From: Psilocybe azurescens
Lineage: Eukaryota > Basidiomycota > Agaricomycetes > Agaricales > Agrocybaceae
DNA length: 64,000 nt
NCBI GenBank assembly: GCA_023853785.1
Contig: JAJIRX010000105.1
Coordinates: forward strand, 1-64,000
Direction of reading: 5' to 3'
Shown here: positions 45,812 through 57,593 of the stretch, piece after piece
Position numbering within the stretch: the first letter of the stretch is position 1
How the letters are laid out: each line of letters starts with the position of its first letter
The notes under the pieces: model-generated
Seen by the model: the letters and a program-made list of their open reading frames with translations, nothing else
Databases searched by the model: none
What the model was told of the DNA's origin: nothing
Translations under genes and position numbers: made by a program

Positions 45812-48310
45812 TGACAGTCCATCCTGAAGGTCTTCCTCCTGTGCTCTGCTGGGTACTGTATATTCTGGCGAGACAAGATATTCTAGATAAGACTCAATAG
45901 GTACGCATACGTTCTCCCCCTACTATTTCTGGTTCACTCCAAGGCTGTGCTTGATACGTTGCTCATACATATTGCCGTTCACACTTATAGCAAATCAACA
46001 GACTCAATGTATCGCTCTTCACACCTCCACCGCTCTTCTCCGTAGTCGCATTTTATCTGACACTCGGTATGTGTACATGGCTATGATTCTTTGTGATGAG
46101 ACTTACACTGCATCTAATTGACCTTGCCAGATAAAATCAAGGAACTCTGGGCAATACCGACATGGTTCATCATCGTCACCGGCACGCCGATGGTCGTAGG
46201 ACGGGTTCTGGGCCGGACATCCGGGTTGAGGAAATCGCAGCGGTACGTGAAAGCACCCCATTATTCCTTTCTTCCCGTAACTTACACGTCTGCGCTCACC
46301 CACACAGGAGCTTCATCACGGCCGTCGCAATGTTCTCGAACTCCAACGCGCTCCTCATCATGCTGATGCAGAATCTCATCGTCTCGGTCCCCGAGTTTCC
46401 ATGAGGTTTAGACGACAACAATAACACGATGCTCGGACGCGCGCTGACGTATTTGACCATGTGCAGTACGCTCGGGATGGTGGTATGTGCCTATCTTTTG
46501 CTCTAGTCCTTCTGTTATCATCTACTGGATCTCTTTCGTTCGCATCCTATCCCTCTCGCTTACGCCTCCTTCTCTGCCTCCGTCCTTGTATCCTCCCGCA
46601 TACATTCCGCTAATCCCCTCTAACAGGTCAGGTACAGCTACAGAGTACGCAACCTCTCATGTGCAGACACCACATCTTCGCGTGGCCCGCCACCATCTCA
46701 TCCACAACAAGGCCGCCTGCATCTATCGCCGGACTTGACGCCAACACCGATCGCGACGTCAGGCGCACGCCGCTCCTCGTGTACTTCGCCACCTGCAATG
46801 ACGACGACTGGAAGGGGAGATAGGGAGGAGAGGACAGCGAGCATGATGTAAGGATGCACGCGTCGAGTTCGACACTCGTCCATTCGCAGTCGCATTCATC
46901 GGCGTCGGCATGAAGAAGAGGGTGGCGGGCCAATTCACGAAGTCGCCGATGTCGTCCGCGCCCTCGTCGCCCCGCATCATGTTCTCAGGCATCCCTGGTG
47001 CTCTAGGTGCCACGTTACTATTGACGACAATAGCACGGAACGGCAAAAATCCACAAGCCCAACACACCAGGACAAGGACACCAAAACGGAACAGGAACAG
47101 GAGACCCAAGCTCCCGCTTGGGAGGTGCAACTCGACGTCCTGCAACCAGTTCCCGGATAGTCCAATTGAGAGCTGTATGCGTGGGGTGTCGGCGTTGGTG
47201 CTTCGACTGGCACTGATGCGACGGGGGTGTTGGAGATATTGGAGGTGTGGGTGCGAAGGACAGGGAGACGAGTGATAGCGACGATGTCGATGTCGATGGG
47301 GATGGGGATAAATTCGAACAAGATCTCAATGGAACCTCCGAACCTCGAACACGGCGCCAGTACTCACCCGCACGCACCACATCCTCCCTCATTTTACAAG
47401 CTCTTCTCCTCCCTCCTCTCCACCCTCAGCCACTTACATACTGCACCCCCTACGCATGCTCCCCACCGCCCTGCTCTATGCTGCCCCGCTTTCGCTTATT
47501 GTCACTCTGACGCCGTCGCTGCAATATGTGCTGGAGCATAATAGCGCGCTACGGCCTATGAATGGGGCGGTTAGGACGCGTGGGAACAGTGTAGTGCTGG
47601 TGACGCTTGTTGTGCTTTGGAGGCATTTTGGGGGCGGGGAGGAGGGGAAGATGCGGATACTTAATAAGGACGGGGACAAAAGAAGAGGGATAGGACGGGA
47701 TATATGCGGCGCGTTAAGGATCTTCTACACATTAGGACACATTAAAATACGCAACAGACAAGTGGTGGGAAAGGAGACGAGCCAGGGAGGACGCTATCCC
47801 AGATGAAGACGGCGCTGCTCGCGATCTCGGCGTGCATGCTGTCCATGCCGCTGATGACTCTCACGACGAAGAGCGATTGGCATGCTATGTTTGAAGAGTG
47901 AGTGATCTTTCTTTTTGCTTTTCTGTGTTGCATGTTCTGTATTGTGAGGGCGGGATGTATGCGCCTTTTTTCCTTCTTTCCTTTCTTTTTTTTTGGGGGT
48001 GGATTCTATAACGTTCCTTTCTTTGTTATTCGATCATTTACCGTTCGTGAAACTTTGATCTCGATCCCTCGACTGTCCTTCCTCTTTGATTTCCTTTTCT
48101 TTCCCCTTGCTCCTTAAAACAAAATCACGAATAATCCCTCCCTCTCCCCTTGCCTCTCACTCGCACAGCCCAATATTTATCGTCGTCAACACTCTCTTTC
48201 TCTGCTCCCTGCCCATGCCCACTCTCGCACAGATCACGTCCGCCGGCATACCAGACAGCCCGTTTGAGCAGCTCATTAGTCGCACGATTGTTGGATCTAT
48301 TGTGTGTTGA
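45812..48310 (+). pseudogene. auxin efflux carrier (AEC) family membrane transporter, decayed
   Basis: Exon pieces in order: ILKVFLLCSAGY with ILARQDILDKTQ (about 45816-45898), LNVSLFTPPPLFSVVAFYLT (about 45999-46063), KIKELWAIPTWFIIVTGTPM and VVGRVLG (from 46130), SFITAVAMFSNSNALLIMLM (46311 on), MLGRALTYLTMCSTLGMV (about 46430-46483), a long low-complexity loop, ALLYAAPLSLIVTLTPSLQY (from 47471), LAISACMLSMPLMTLTTKSD (from 47815), and a last exon FIVVNTLFLCSLPMPTLAQI with FEQLISRTIVGSIV ending at 48310. This is the layout of fungal AEC transporters: two membrane bundles separated by a hydrophilic loop. Frame changes near 45845, a stop after VSVPEFP at 46405, and broken loop frames make it non-functional. 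It begins only about 140 bases from the end of the giant inverted repeat, so its promoter was probably displaced. Confidence 0.78.
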
Positions 48311-49345
48311 CGTATGTTGTTATGTTGGGTAGTGTACTGGGTAGGTTGCGGTCGGCGGAGCTTTAGGATTGGTATTTTGGAGGGGTGGGGTCGTGGAGGG
48401 GTGAGATTGTGGAGAGGGGATCGGGGTGGATGGATGTGATATATTTGAGATGGGCGGAAGGTAGGGGTTATCTTGCGATGGGTGTTTTTTTTGTCCCTTC
48501 TCTTTTACGCTGCGCTTGCTGGGTCGATTGTTCATGCTTAATTGCTTAATTGCTTCATTCTTTTGCTCCCTTCGCATTGTCGGTTGTCCGATCGTAATAC
48601 GTACCCGTTCGTCGCTGCATACTCACAGATAGGATGTCATTTGTTTTCTGGCACTTTGCTTAGTTTACTGGTCTATTTTTGCGTTTACTGCTCTAAATAA
48701 TAATTACGATGTATAGTTTGCCGCATACGTCTGGTAGCTGGTTCGATTAAGATCGTCGAGAATTTGGGAAAGGGGTGATTATATGGTGTTATTTTGAGAA
48801 GGAAACATACTTTCTGTTAGTAATTCACTGGTGTCTAATATCTATGTAGTGTAGTGTAGTGTAGTCTGCGACAAGTCACCTAAAGCCTGGATTTGGGTCT
48901 GAACTCTGCCTGACTGTAAATCCGAAACCAATTTCTTACGCCGCCAGCCATTTTGGTTTTTCTCTTTCTTGCTCCACCTGAATTTCTTTTTTGTTTTGTT
49001 TTATAAGACGGAAAAGCCTTCCGCATCTCTTTCTTCCAAACCTGAGTATTCATTGTTGCCGCAAGATACAGCACTATAAATATCGGGTTCATAGCTATTC
49101 ATGTTTGAAGTTTGAACACGTCCAGAACGATTGTGATCAGTCTAAGTCTGCTATAGAAATAAATGAATTTGAAAGAACTTGGAGTCCATACAAAGCACAC
49201 TCAAAGTTTTTATTATCACGGCGGAGACAGTCGTTTATAGCCACTGACCACGGCAGAGTATGGCTTTGCGTCGTGTGCGAACACCAGAAGTCTCCTTCAG
49301 AGAACATAGAGGAATATTTGAAATGTCATCTCTTTAGGATTTTAT
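48311..49345. other. intergenic region
   Basis: There is no supportable gene. It contains a short GTAGT repeat near 48846-48866. Open frames at 48320-48577 (minus) and 48991-49350 (plus) have no recognisable domain. Confidence 0.4.
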
Positions 49346-49346
49346 C

Positions 49347-50149
49347 GTGAGGTCAGAACGGCCATGGACGGCCTCAAAGCTAGACGTGGAGAAAATGACG
49401 CGTCTTCATGATTTGAAAAACGATGAACCTGCATTGCTTCATTATCGTAAGTCCTTATACCAGCTGACACACTCGCGTCGACCCCTGATCACAGTCGAAA
49501 CTACGCCAATACCTGCGAACATCGGAAATTTAGACATAATAATGTCATGCGCTCAGCGAGGCGATCCCGAAAACGAACTAAGACTTGCTCAAAAGATACT
49601 CAACATCCTGTTCGAAGAAGCCGCAGCTCTACCGGATCATCAAGCTAAAACAGAGGTCCAATGATACCTGCTCAACTGCTGGAGGGTCCGTCTCCAGGTC
49701 TCTCGATTCCTCGTGGCGTACACCGACATCTCACAGCACGGAATTGGCCTATTCATCACTGCAACCGAATAGCACTCCGTGTGGACATGGGTCAGCAATC
49801 ATCTCGCAATCCCGCGCGGGCAGACGGGCGAGGTCGTCACTTCCCGGGCCGAGCTCGTCGTCGTTGGGCTGTTCCTACGTACTCTGCTCCTGCATCGCGC
49901 GCTTATAAACGCTCATCCAAACACCCCATCATCCTCTCGGACAACACGGATATCGCTGATGCACTTCGCAGGGGGTATTGGACAGCCGATTTCGGGCTTG
50001 ACAATGTGGTACAGCGTATTTTAAGGAGGTGCGATATGCATGGGACCACTTTGGATATGAGGTGGATACCGTTCTGTAAAAATGTCGCAGATAGCGATTT
50101 TAAGGGGAGGTGCGATGCGCCGTACAATATGATGAGTATGATAGATTAA
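49347..50149 (+). pseudogene. retroelement RNase H-like relic, plus strand
   Basis: The upstream part (49347-49664) is an unassigned open frame. From about 49690 alternating frames give LVAYTDISQHGIGLFITATE, then VVTSRAELVVVGLFLRTLLL, then IILSDNTDIADALRRGYWTA, VVQRILRRCDMHGTTLDMRW and CKNVADSDFKGR. Order and motifs (first D, E in the helix, SDN, and a D near the end) match the RNase H domain attached to reverse transcriptases of fungal retroelements. No reverse transcriptase is visible upstream. The frame breaks show it is dead. DIRS-type or related elements are one possible source. Confidence 0.55.
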
Positions 50150-50369
50150 TGGCAGTGGGTAAAATTGTATCTCAGGGATGAGGCCAGGATATCCGTAGAA
50201 GATGTTCCCAGCCATTTAAATTGTCTTGTGGTGTCCAATGGTCGAGAAGAAGTTCTAGAATATTTTATTCGTCAAGGCCAGTATTGCACATAGTAGTTCG
50301 GACAGGGACCTGATTTGTTTTTTGTTTATATTACCTTTGTGTCATTGAATACTGTAGATATTAATCATA

Positions 50370-50865
50370 GAGTTGGATACTTTACTAAAAGGAGAACGGA
50401 AAGAAACCCATTAACAACTCATGCTAACCGTATAGTATGACGATTCCAAGTGGATCAATTGAGCCAGACAATTGTAAGCAAAATATGTGATCGCCAACAC
50501 CTGTACATAGTTCGTTAGCTTTAATGAAGAGGAATCCAAACGCATGTCATGTATAGAGTAATGAAATAGTGCACCTGGATAACCGTCACGTCCTCTGATT
50601 GACAGATCGTAGAACCCGGTGGCTCGGTGAATCCATCAACACCAGGATACGGTCTAGATCCACATTACAAGAGTATCGAATTGCTCGTGATACAAGACTT
50701 CTCACTGAGTCTTGATCCTCGGGAAGTGTGTGTATTATGCAGCGTAACAGCATTTGTAATGGGGATCTGCACAAACTCCTTCAAATGGTTTGGAGTAGCC
50801 ATGATATGCTTTTTGACGTAGCAATCGTCTTTTTACACTTAATATTCAACGTTTCTAGTGCACTC
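50370..50865. other. gap between the two RNase H-like relics
   Basis: No recognisable gene. A minus-strand frame continues out of the neighbouring relic past its stop. Otherwise nothing is seen. Confidence 0.3.
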
Positions 50866-50869
50866 CGTG

Positions 50870-51540
50870 CCTGTTTTCCTCTCGACGGCCCATCCGCCAA
50901 ATTAGCTTTTGTAGAGTCCCATTCCACGTTTAATCTAATGCCCATCATACTACATGTGTCGAGAATGTGTTTCACGACGTTATGTAAATGGAGTTCAATC
51001 TTCCATATCCCGTGTTTCTGATTATGAGGGAGGTTTTTCCCCTGCGCAGTGACAGCACGATGAGTATCATAGTATATCTTTCGATTTTTGGACCAGAGGG
51101 AGCTAGGGAGTACTGTCTGCTTATTCCCATTATTTGTCGCCTCTGACCCACTGACAATCTTTGCTATCCTGATGGAAGAAATATCCCAGCGCACACAGCG
51201 CATGTACGCCAAGTTACACCGCAAGCAATTCGGCCCATTGAATGACAATCTCTTTACCCTTCGTAAGCTGAATAAACCGGTGTTCCCTGACCCACTTCCA
51301 GCAAATCCAGAGACAGGACATCCTTGGACTAGATTTTGAATTGTTGGGTTTTCTTAACGCTCCACGCTTGATATTCTCGGAGAATGTCTTAAACTCAGAC
51401 GTAGTGGTGTATACCTTTTTAATGAATGGCCTTCGTAGGTGTCAGCATGTGGCATACATAGGCAGATTTTGAGTCCCTCACCAAATGCGTCAATGTATAC
51501 AGCAATGCGCATGTGGCCCATTTCTAAAATTTCCATTGTC
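50870..51540 (-). pseudogene. retroelement RNase H-like relic, minus strand
   Basis: Read on the minus strand, segments in order are EILEMGHMRIAVYIDAFGEG (strand with the first D), WAELLAV, a stop, LGVHALCALGYFFHQ, then VVKHILDTCSMMGIRLNVEW and STKANLADGPSRG. This is the same domain type as the plus-strand relic at 49.7-50.15 kb and carries the ADGPSR ending typical of RNase H domains of fungal retroelements. In-frame stops and shifts show decay. The two relics point toward each other but differ too much to be a recent inverted duplication. Confidence 0.55.
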
Positions 51541-51739
51541 CTGGACCTTCAATGCGAGTTGTTCGACCTAAATAATGTTTATTTGCTTTTGAGTAATGGA
51601 AACATATTTTTACTAGGCAGAGCAGTAGCAGCAGTACAGAATAGAATGCTGTGTGATTGCTGGACGAATGGAGTGAGGATAGGCGCCCACCTATCACGTG
51701 AATGTTCCGATTGACCACAGTTAAAATTCCCACGCGTCA

Positions 51740-52940
51740 TTTGTTACTTCGAGCTCCTGCTAATCGGAGAGGCCAAATTGCACATTGCCATCTCTACCAA
51801 TGTTTATCGTAGTCTATATTTTTATACAATCTCGGTATAATTTGAGAGTTCGACTAGCTCTCGAAAGGCAAAAGGTATGCTTGATGAGTGGTCGAGGAGG
51901 CCAAGTGGGTGATCTGGTAAATTTTCGATGTCATGGTTTTTCTAAGTCTTTTTAAATCCGTCATCGTTTAAGTTTTTATATATTTTCACAATGACGAACA
52001 TTCTTACTTTGCTGTAAACGAGAAAGTAGATATACCTGGATGTGACCAAGTGATGTGCACCGCACAGCAATAAGTAGCAATCAGTCGGTGACTAATTTAA
52101 CCAAGGTATGAGAACAGACGTTTGGACGTGATTGATCAAAGATCCTACAGAATGAACAAAACTTCCGGGGAAGGCAACATCGCGACATTGATGAGGCAGG
52201 TGTGCAAAATCAAACATAATAACTCAAATCGAGGATATGCTTAAAGTTACGTCTACGTGATCGCTGTGGGACACTATACAAACACTGTAAGTATGCGCTT
52301 GGAGAAAATGCTAGACACCCCAAATAGCTGGCAGATGTCTGTGAATTATAACATGACCCTATGAGGCGTGTTCCTACAAGTAAAGATGAATGTAGCTGAG
52401 CAAGTCACATCATGGACATGGCAGGATGATTCGATCTAGTGTCCACGGCGACAACCAAATGGAATCACTGATACCAGACTTTGCTTAATTTATGAATACC
52501 ACACTCTAAAAATAATTCATGACAATCAACAACCATTACATTTGAGTTTGACTATTTGTAAACCAGCTGTCGCCTTTCTGGCCCGCAAGACTGACAAATA
52601 ATGAATAGTGGATGAATAGTCGGTACTATGGGTATACTATAGATGAAATGGATGTTGATTATCACAATACTCAATGCTGACCTCGAAAATGAGTTCCGAG
52701 TACAATATATACATGGATGGTATTTTGGGATAAAACAGTTATTAAGTTAAATATCAAATCTGTTGCACGTCGAACACGGTGGTCTTCCCAACCATATCTA
52801 AGAAGCCAACACTGTATATCTGGTGATTGAACTGAGGACGTCAAATTATTGTAGTACTGGGATGATTCTTTGGGGTATCCATAGAGACTGTTCAACAGAA
52901 TTACTACAAAAAGTAGTATAAGATAAGTCAACTAGTCCAC
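51740..52940. other. intergenic region upstream of paralog C
   Basis: No gene is recognised. From about 52640 the sequence resembles DNA upstream of paralogs B and D (AGTAGTACTGGGATGATTC, CATAGAGACTGTTCA-like blocks), so the promoter region was duplicated with the coding region. Confidence 0.45.
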
Positions 52941-52945
52941 CAACA

Positions 52946-52953
52946 TATATAAG
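52946..52953 (+). promoter_or_regulatory. TATA box of membrane-protein paralog C
   Basis: TATATAAG sits 50 bases upstream of the ATG at 52996, as in paralog B. Confidence 0.65.
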
Positions 52954-52995
52954 GGGTTCAGTGGATGAAGTTCCCCAACCCTAAAACATCATACT

Positions 52996-54322
52996 ATGTC
53001 TACACCTGACATTCCGATCCCAGTCAATATACAAGAGACTCAAATTAGCGCCAACCTCAATAGCTCAATGCTTTTGAATTTTCTTATGGGTAAATCTCCA
53101 CCTCTGTGAGATCATCATCACAAACTTATATGTTTCAGGCATTTACACCATGGTATATGGAGCAACCATCTACATTTACTGTGGGTTCTTGCTCTCAACT
53201 TGAAAAGAAACTTCATCAACTATGTCTTCTACGGTATCAAAAAAACCCGAAAATTTTAATCGTCGCATTGTTATATCAACTATTTCCGTGCTATCTGCTA
53301 TGCTTTTTAGACCTCATTGTGCAATGGTACTACCTTACTTGGACAATTGTGATTAATGGAGACCACGCGAGAATCCATCTTTTTGGGAACAGTGGACGGC
53401 CCTCAATGGACCTCAGTACTCTCTGCCTTTCTAGAGAATTCCTTGTTGATTGTTTCCGATGGACTATTGGTTGGTCTGTATTGTTAATTATTATTTGATT
53501 CTCATCTATGTCCTGAAAGATATGGAGATGCTACCACGTCTGGGGACAATCTTCCTGGGCAACTTCCGCTCCATTGATACTTTTAGTCGCTGAATTTGGT
53601 GAGCCCCATGGATGAAATTTCAGAATGAACACTTCCAGTAATGACATTTCATTGTAGGCCTCTTTGTTGTGACGACAGTTTTAAGTGCAAAATTGGGTTT
53701 AATAACCAGTGACGCAAATATTATTTTGTTCAATAATATTTCAAGTGCTCTCACATTTGTGTCACTGGGGACCACTTTGATTACAACATTTCTCATTGGG
53801 TACAGAATGCATTCTGCTTCCCAAATACATGGTTTACCATCCAGAAGAGTATTCAACCGCATAATGACAATTACTCGTCGGGAATCAGGTGCAGCTGATT
53901 TACTGGTACTCCTCCTCAAGGCCATCATCATTGTTGTTACATCATTCAATATGTTAAGATCTCCCTTGAGCGAAGCTGATTATTACACGGAATCAATTAT
54001 CATTGTTGTCTCAGTACGTATCTTCTAATGCTCATTCTAACACCCTGCATCTCTTACATAGAATTAGGGATTGGCGCCAACAGTTCTGGTCACCAGAATT
54101 TCTCTTACAGACACCACCAACACTGTAGTACCAGCCACAATCACTCACGTATCCGGCTTGCAGTTTGGATCACAGCAAGGAAGTGGCAGTGGTTATAGTG
54201 GAAACATCACTGGAAGAGATGTTAGCGCATCGGCTGATACAGATGATGCGGAGCAGACCCCAATGATTGAACTGAAGAGGGAGTCCAGCACAGATGCCTT
54301 GTCTGGGGACAATCAAGTCTAG
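52996..54322 (+). pseudogene. multi-pass membrane protein family, copy C
   Basis: This is the copy with the most complete layout and no insertion. Exon 1 is MSTPDIPIPVNIQETQISAN then LNSSMLLNFLMG. Further exons give IYTMVYGATIYIY, ISVL..LLCFLDLIVQWYYL in shifted frames, GPQWTSVLSAFLENSLLIVS, IWRCYHVWGQSSWATSAPLI, then GLFVVTTVLSAKLGLITSDA, ALTFVSLGTTLITTFLIGYR, LVLLLKAIIIVVTSFNM, and a tail APTVLVTRISLTDTTNTVVP to SGDNQV at 54322. Introns are short. Damage: the acceptor before VSKKPEN reads CGG instead of CAG, bases are lost near 53292, and an extra C near 53368 breaks the frame. About seven hydrophobic segments are visible. Function is unknown, and a receptor-like role would be speculation. 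Confidence 0.75.
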
Positions 54323-56580
54323 CACATTCGCGGCACGTCAATAGCAGATTTGTCAACATCAAATTTGGCTTCTTCTCCATTTCCTTTCCTTAAATTTGTG
54401 TTTACCATTCTATGATTGGTACATGTCAAATAAATGGTTGATCTGTCAATTATTTAACACTTTTTTTCTTGCTTTTAAATCCCTCATTTTTCGATTATTT
54501 ACTGTTCTCATTTTCCCTACTGTAGGTGAACTGTGGCTCCTAGTACATACAATCATTGACATTAAATCCAATCATGTGATTTCACGGTGAGACCATTCCT
54601 CGACAGAGTCAGCTCTAGCTGTGCTGCACGCACTATCCAGATTCCGATGCCATCAAGACTGCTGCCTGTTTAGGGCCACTCTTAGTTTTGGTTGTAACAG
54701 TCCCCGATGCTCATGTATTGCGGTAGCAAGGATAAATGTGGCACGAACCGGGTGTATAATTGGAGGAAATACTCCTCTTCCTCTTCCTCTTCCTCTTCCT
54801 CTCCTACAATGTACATTTTTGGTATTTATATTCCTCCCTCACTCTCCCTGACCCCCTCACGCACCACCCTCCCAATCCTTATCTCTATATGATTTTTTTC
54901 GGCCTCCTTCCACAATCATACTCAGGGGACCAACACCTTGCGCAGCTCATACTCATGATCGGTGACTGACATTGCACCTTCGGCTTTCTCTTATAAGTTT
55001 ATTCAGTCCTCGTCCTTCCTCGTCCCCAAAGCAGATGTTGAGTGAGCACATTGCCCATCGACCCCTGCTTTTGCTCAGGCTTCATACAAAGCGTCCCATT
55101 TATTGGTTGATAATGTGGCTAATGTGACCATTGATAACGGTATGGACCTACTTTCAGAGCACACAAGTAAAGTTCCACACTCATCTATTTGTAACCATCC
55201 AAGTACAAAGCAATAGGGGTCTTTAATCTGCTCTGCAACATTTTGCTCCATATCACATTTTATTCATCGTTGCAACATGCTAGAAGTAACTACAACAGGA
55301 CTGTAAAGAGAAAGGTAATGATCTCTCCTGGATTAGTGGTATGATGGTCTATAAATGGTTTCCAAATAGTCTGAATGAGTCATATTGGGTGGGCCAATTT
55401 ATGAGGGTGATGTGGGAGATACAGGGGTGTTAGGGTACTATATCTGATTGTGGGAGAGGCGGAGGTGACGCTGTAGCTAATGTGGATGAATTTCAATGAA
55501 CTATCAGGCTTCGACATAGCAACGAGAAATCCGATCTTAAAACAGTCCTCTTACAGGGTTTTCATGCACACCCGAGGCTTCTTCCATACCCGACTCAGAT
55601 TACCTGCGTGTTCCTTCATAAAAAAGTTGTATTGTCTTCTTGCTCTTCTGTCTTCTGTCCTCGTCCACTTTTAAATCCATCCATGTTTTACTCACCATCC
55701 CGGCTTGATCATGTCAGCCTTGCTCTCCCTCGTCGCATTCTGAAACCCCCACAGCCCATACTTCAACTTTGACCTCGGTAGTACCATGGTCTCATTGAGA
55801 TGTTCACATGGTCGTTTCTATCAGATCACTTATGAAGCGCGAGATACCCATACGTGGCAACAGATCTTCAAAATGTAGTACTTGATTGACCTCAGAGCTT
55901 CTGTCTCAGGCATAATATAATCGCTAGATGATGATCTCAAAATGCTATTTTGGGCACCGTTCTGTTTATCCTGTAACATTCTTGAGCTTAATTAGGTCTT
56001 TCTATCTGCGAATCCTGTTACTTCATCAGAGAAGGTACAGGTGACTGAGCTGATTGAAGTGATGTTGTAGATGTATGATTGTTCTCAGTGTTGCATGGTT
56101 AGGGAAAGATATGATGGCGGATCAGCTATCACTTTGGGCCTGCTTACTTGTAAATCAGCTACCGTATCTGTGCTCTCCTGGACCGACAAAATGCAGAGTG
56201 GCAGATGTCGGTTCGGGAGTTCAATACATCATGATGCAGGTCATAATGATTAATTATCGCAATACAGTGATGAGCTTGAACATACTCTAGTACACTACTA
56301 TAAATAGATAGAAGTATTTGAACGAGACTGTAACTGGTGTTCTGAGTCAGTTGCTCGTCTGAAGCAACATACCATCCAACGGGTTTCGGTGAATAAAACA
56401 CTGTATGCCTGGTGAGGGAACTGAGGAGGTCGAATCATGGTAGTGCCAGAATGATTCCTGCAACATCTATGGCAACTCTTAGGGAAAATAGTGCAAATCT
56501 TAGCATAAGATAAGAATATTATGATAAACTAATACATAAAGGAAAGTGTTTGGTGGATGAATATCCTCAACTCTAAAAGC
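54323..56580. other. intergenic region between paralogs C and D
   Basis: There is no supportable gene. It includes a microsatellite at 54772-54805 and, from about 56230, duplicated upstream DNA shared with paralogs B and C (CAGTTGCTCGTCT, GGTAGTGCCAGAATGATTCC). Open frames at 55480-55674 and 56071-56290 have no recognisable domain. Confidence 0.4.
54772..54805 (+). repeat. (CTCTTC)n microsatellite
   Basis: The hexamer CTCTTC is repeated about five times in the spacer after paralog C. Confidence 0.8.
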
Positions 56581-57593
56581 ATCTCCAATGTCTACACCTG
56601 ACATTCCAATCCCAGTCAACGTCCAAGAAAATGAAATTAGCACCGGCCTCAATAACTCAATGCTTTTAATTTTCTCATGGGTAAATCTCCACTTCTGAGA
56701 ATAATAGAACAAAAACTTACGCGCCTCAGGCATTTACACTATGGTATATGGAGGAACCATGTACCTTTACTGTGGGTTCTTCCATTAACTTGGAAAAAAT
56801 TGTCAATGATGTGTCCTACAGTATCCAAGAAGCCTGCAAACTTGAACTGTCACATTATTCTATCAGCCATTTCTGTGCTGTATTTGCTTTGCTTCTTTGA
56901 ATTCATTGTGCAATGGTACTACCTTGACTGGGTAGTTGTGATTTCTGGAGACATGCGAGAATCGATATTTTGGGGAGCAGTGGGAGAGGGCCCTCAATGG
57001 ATTTGGGTAATCAGCACCATTATAAATACTTCCTCGTTCATTATTTCCGAAGGACTATTGGTTGGTCACTATTGTTGATTATCACATAATTTTCATCAAC
57101 ACTTTGACAGATTTGGAGATGCTACCATGTCTCGGGACAATCATTCCGGGCGATTGTGGTCCCATTGATACTTTTTGCTGTGGAATGCGGTGAGTCCTAT
57201 GGATAAAGGTCTGGCATGAATACTTACAGCAATAATGTGTCATTGCAGGTCTCTTTGTTACAACAATAGTTTTAGACATCAAATTCAGTCACATAACCAG
57301 CGACGCAAATGTTACTCTATTCAATAATATCTCAAGTGCTCTGACATTTGTGTCACTGGGCACCACTGTGATTACAACATTTTTATTGGTTACAGAATAT
57401 ATTCCATCTCTCGATCAAATCATTCATCATCCAAATATTATTCAACCGCATTGTGACAATGATCATAGAGTCAGCTGCATCTTACTCACTGATCCTCCTC
57501 CTCGATGCCATGGCCATTGTTGTTCCATCATTCGCTGTATTGGGATCTCCCATGCAAGAAGCTAGCAAGTACATTGAACAGATTATCATTGTT

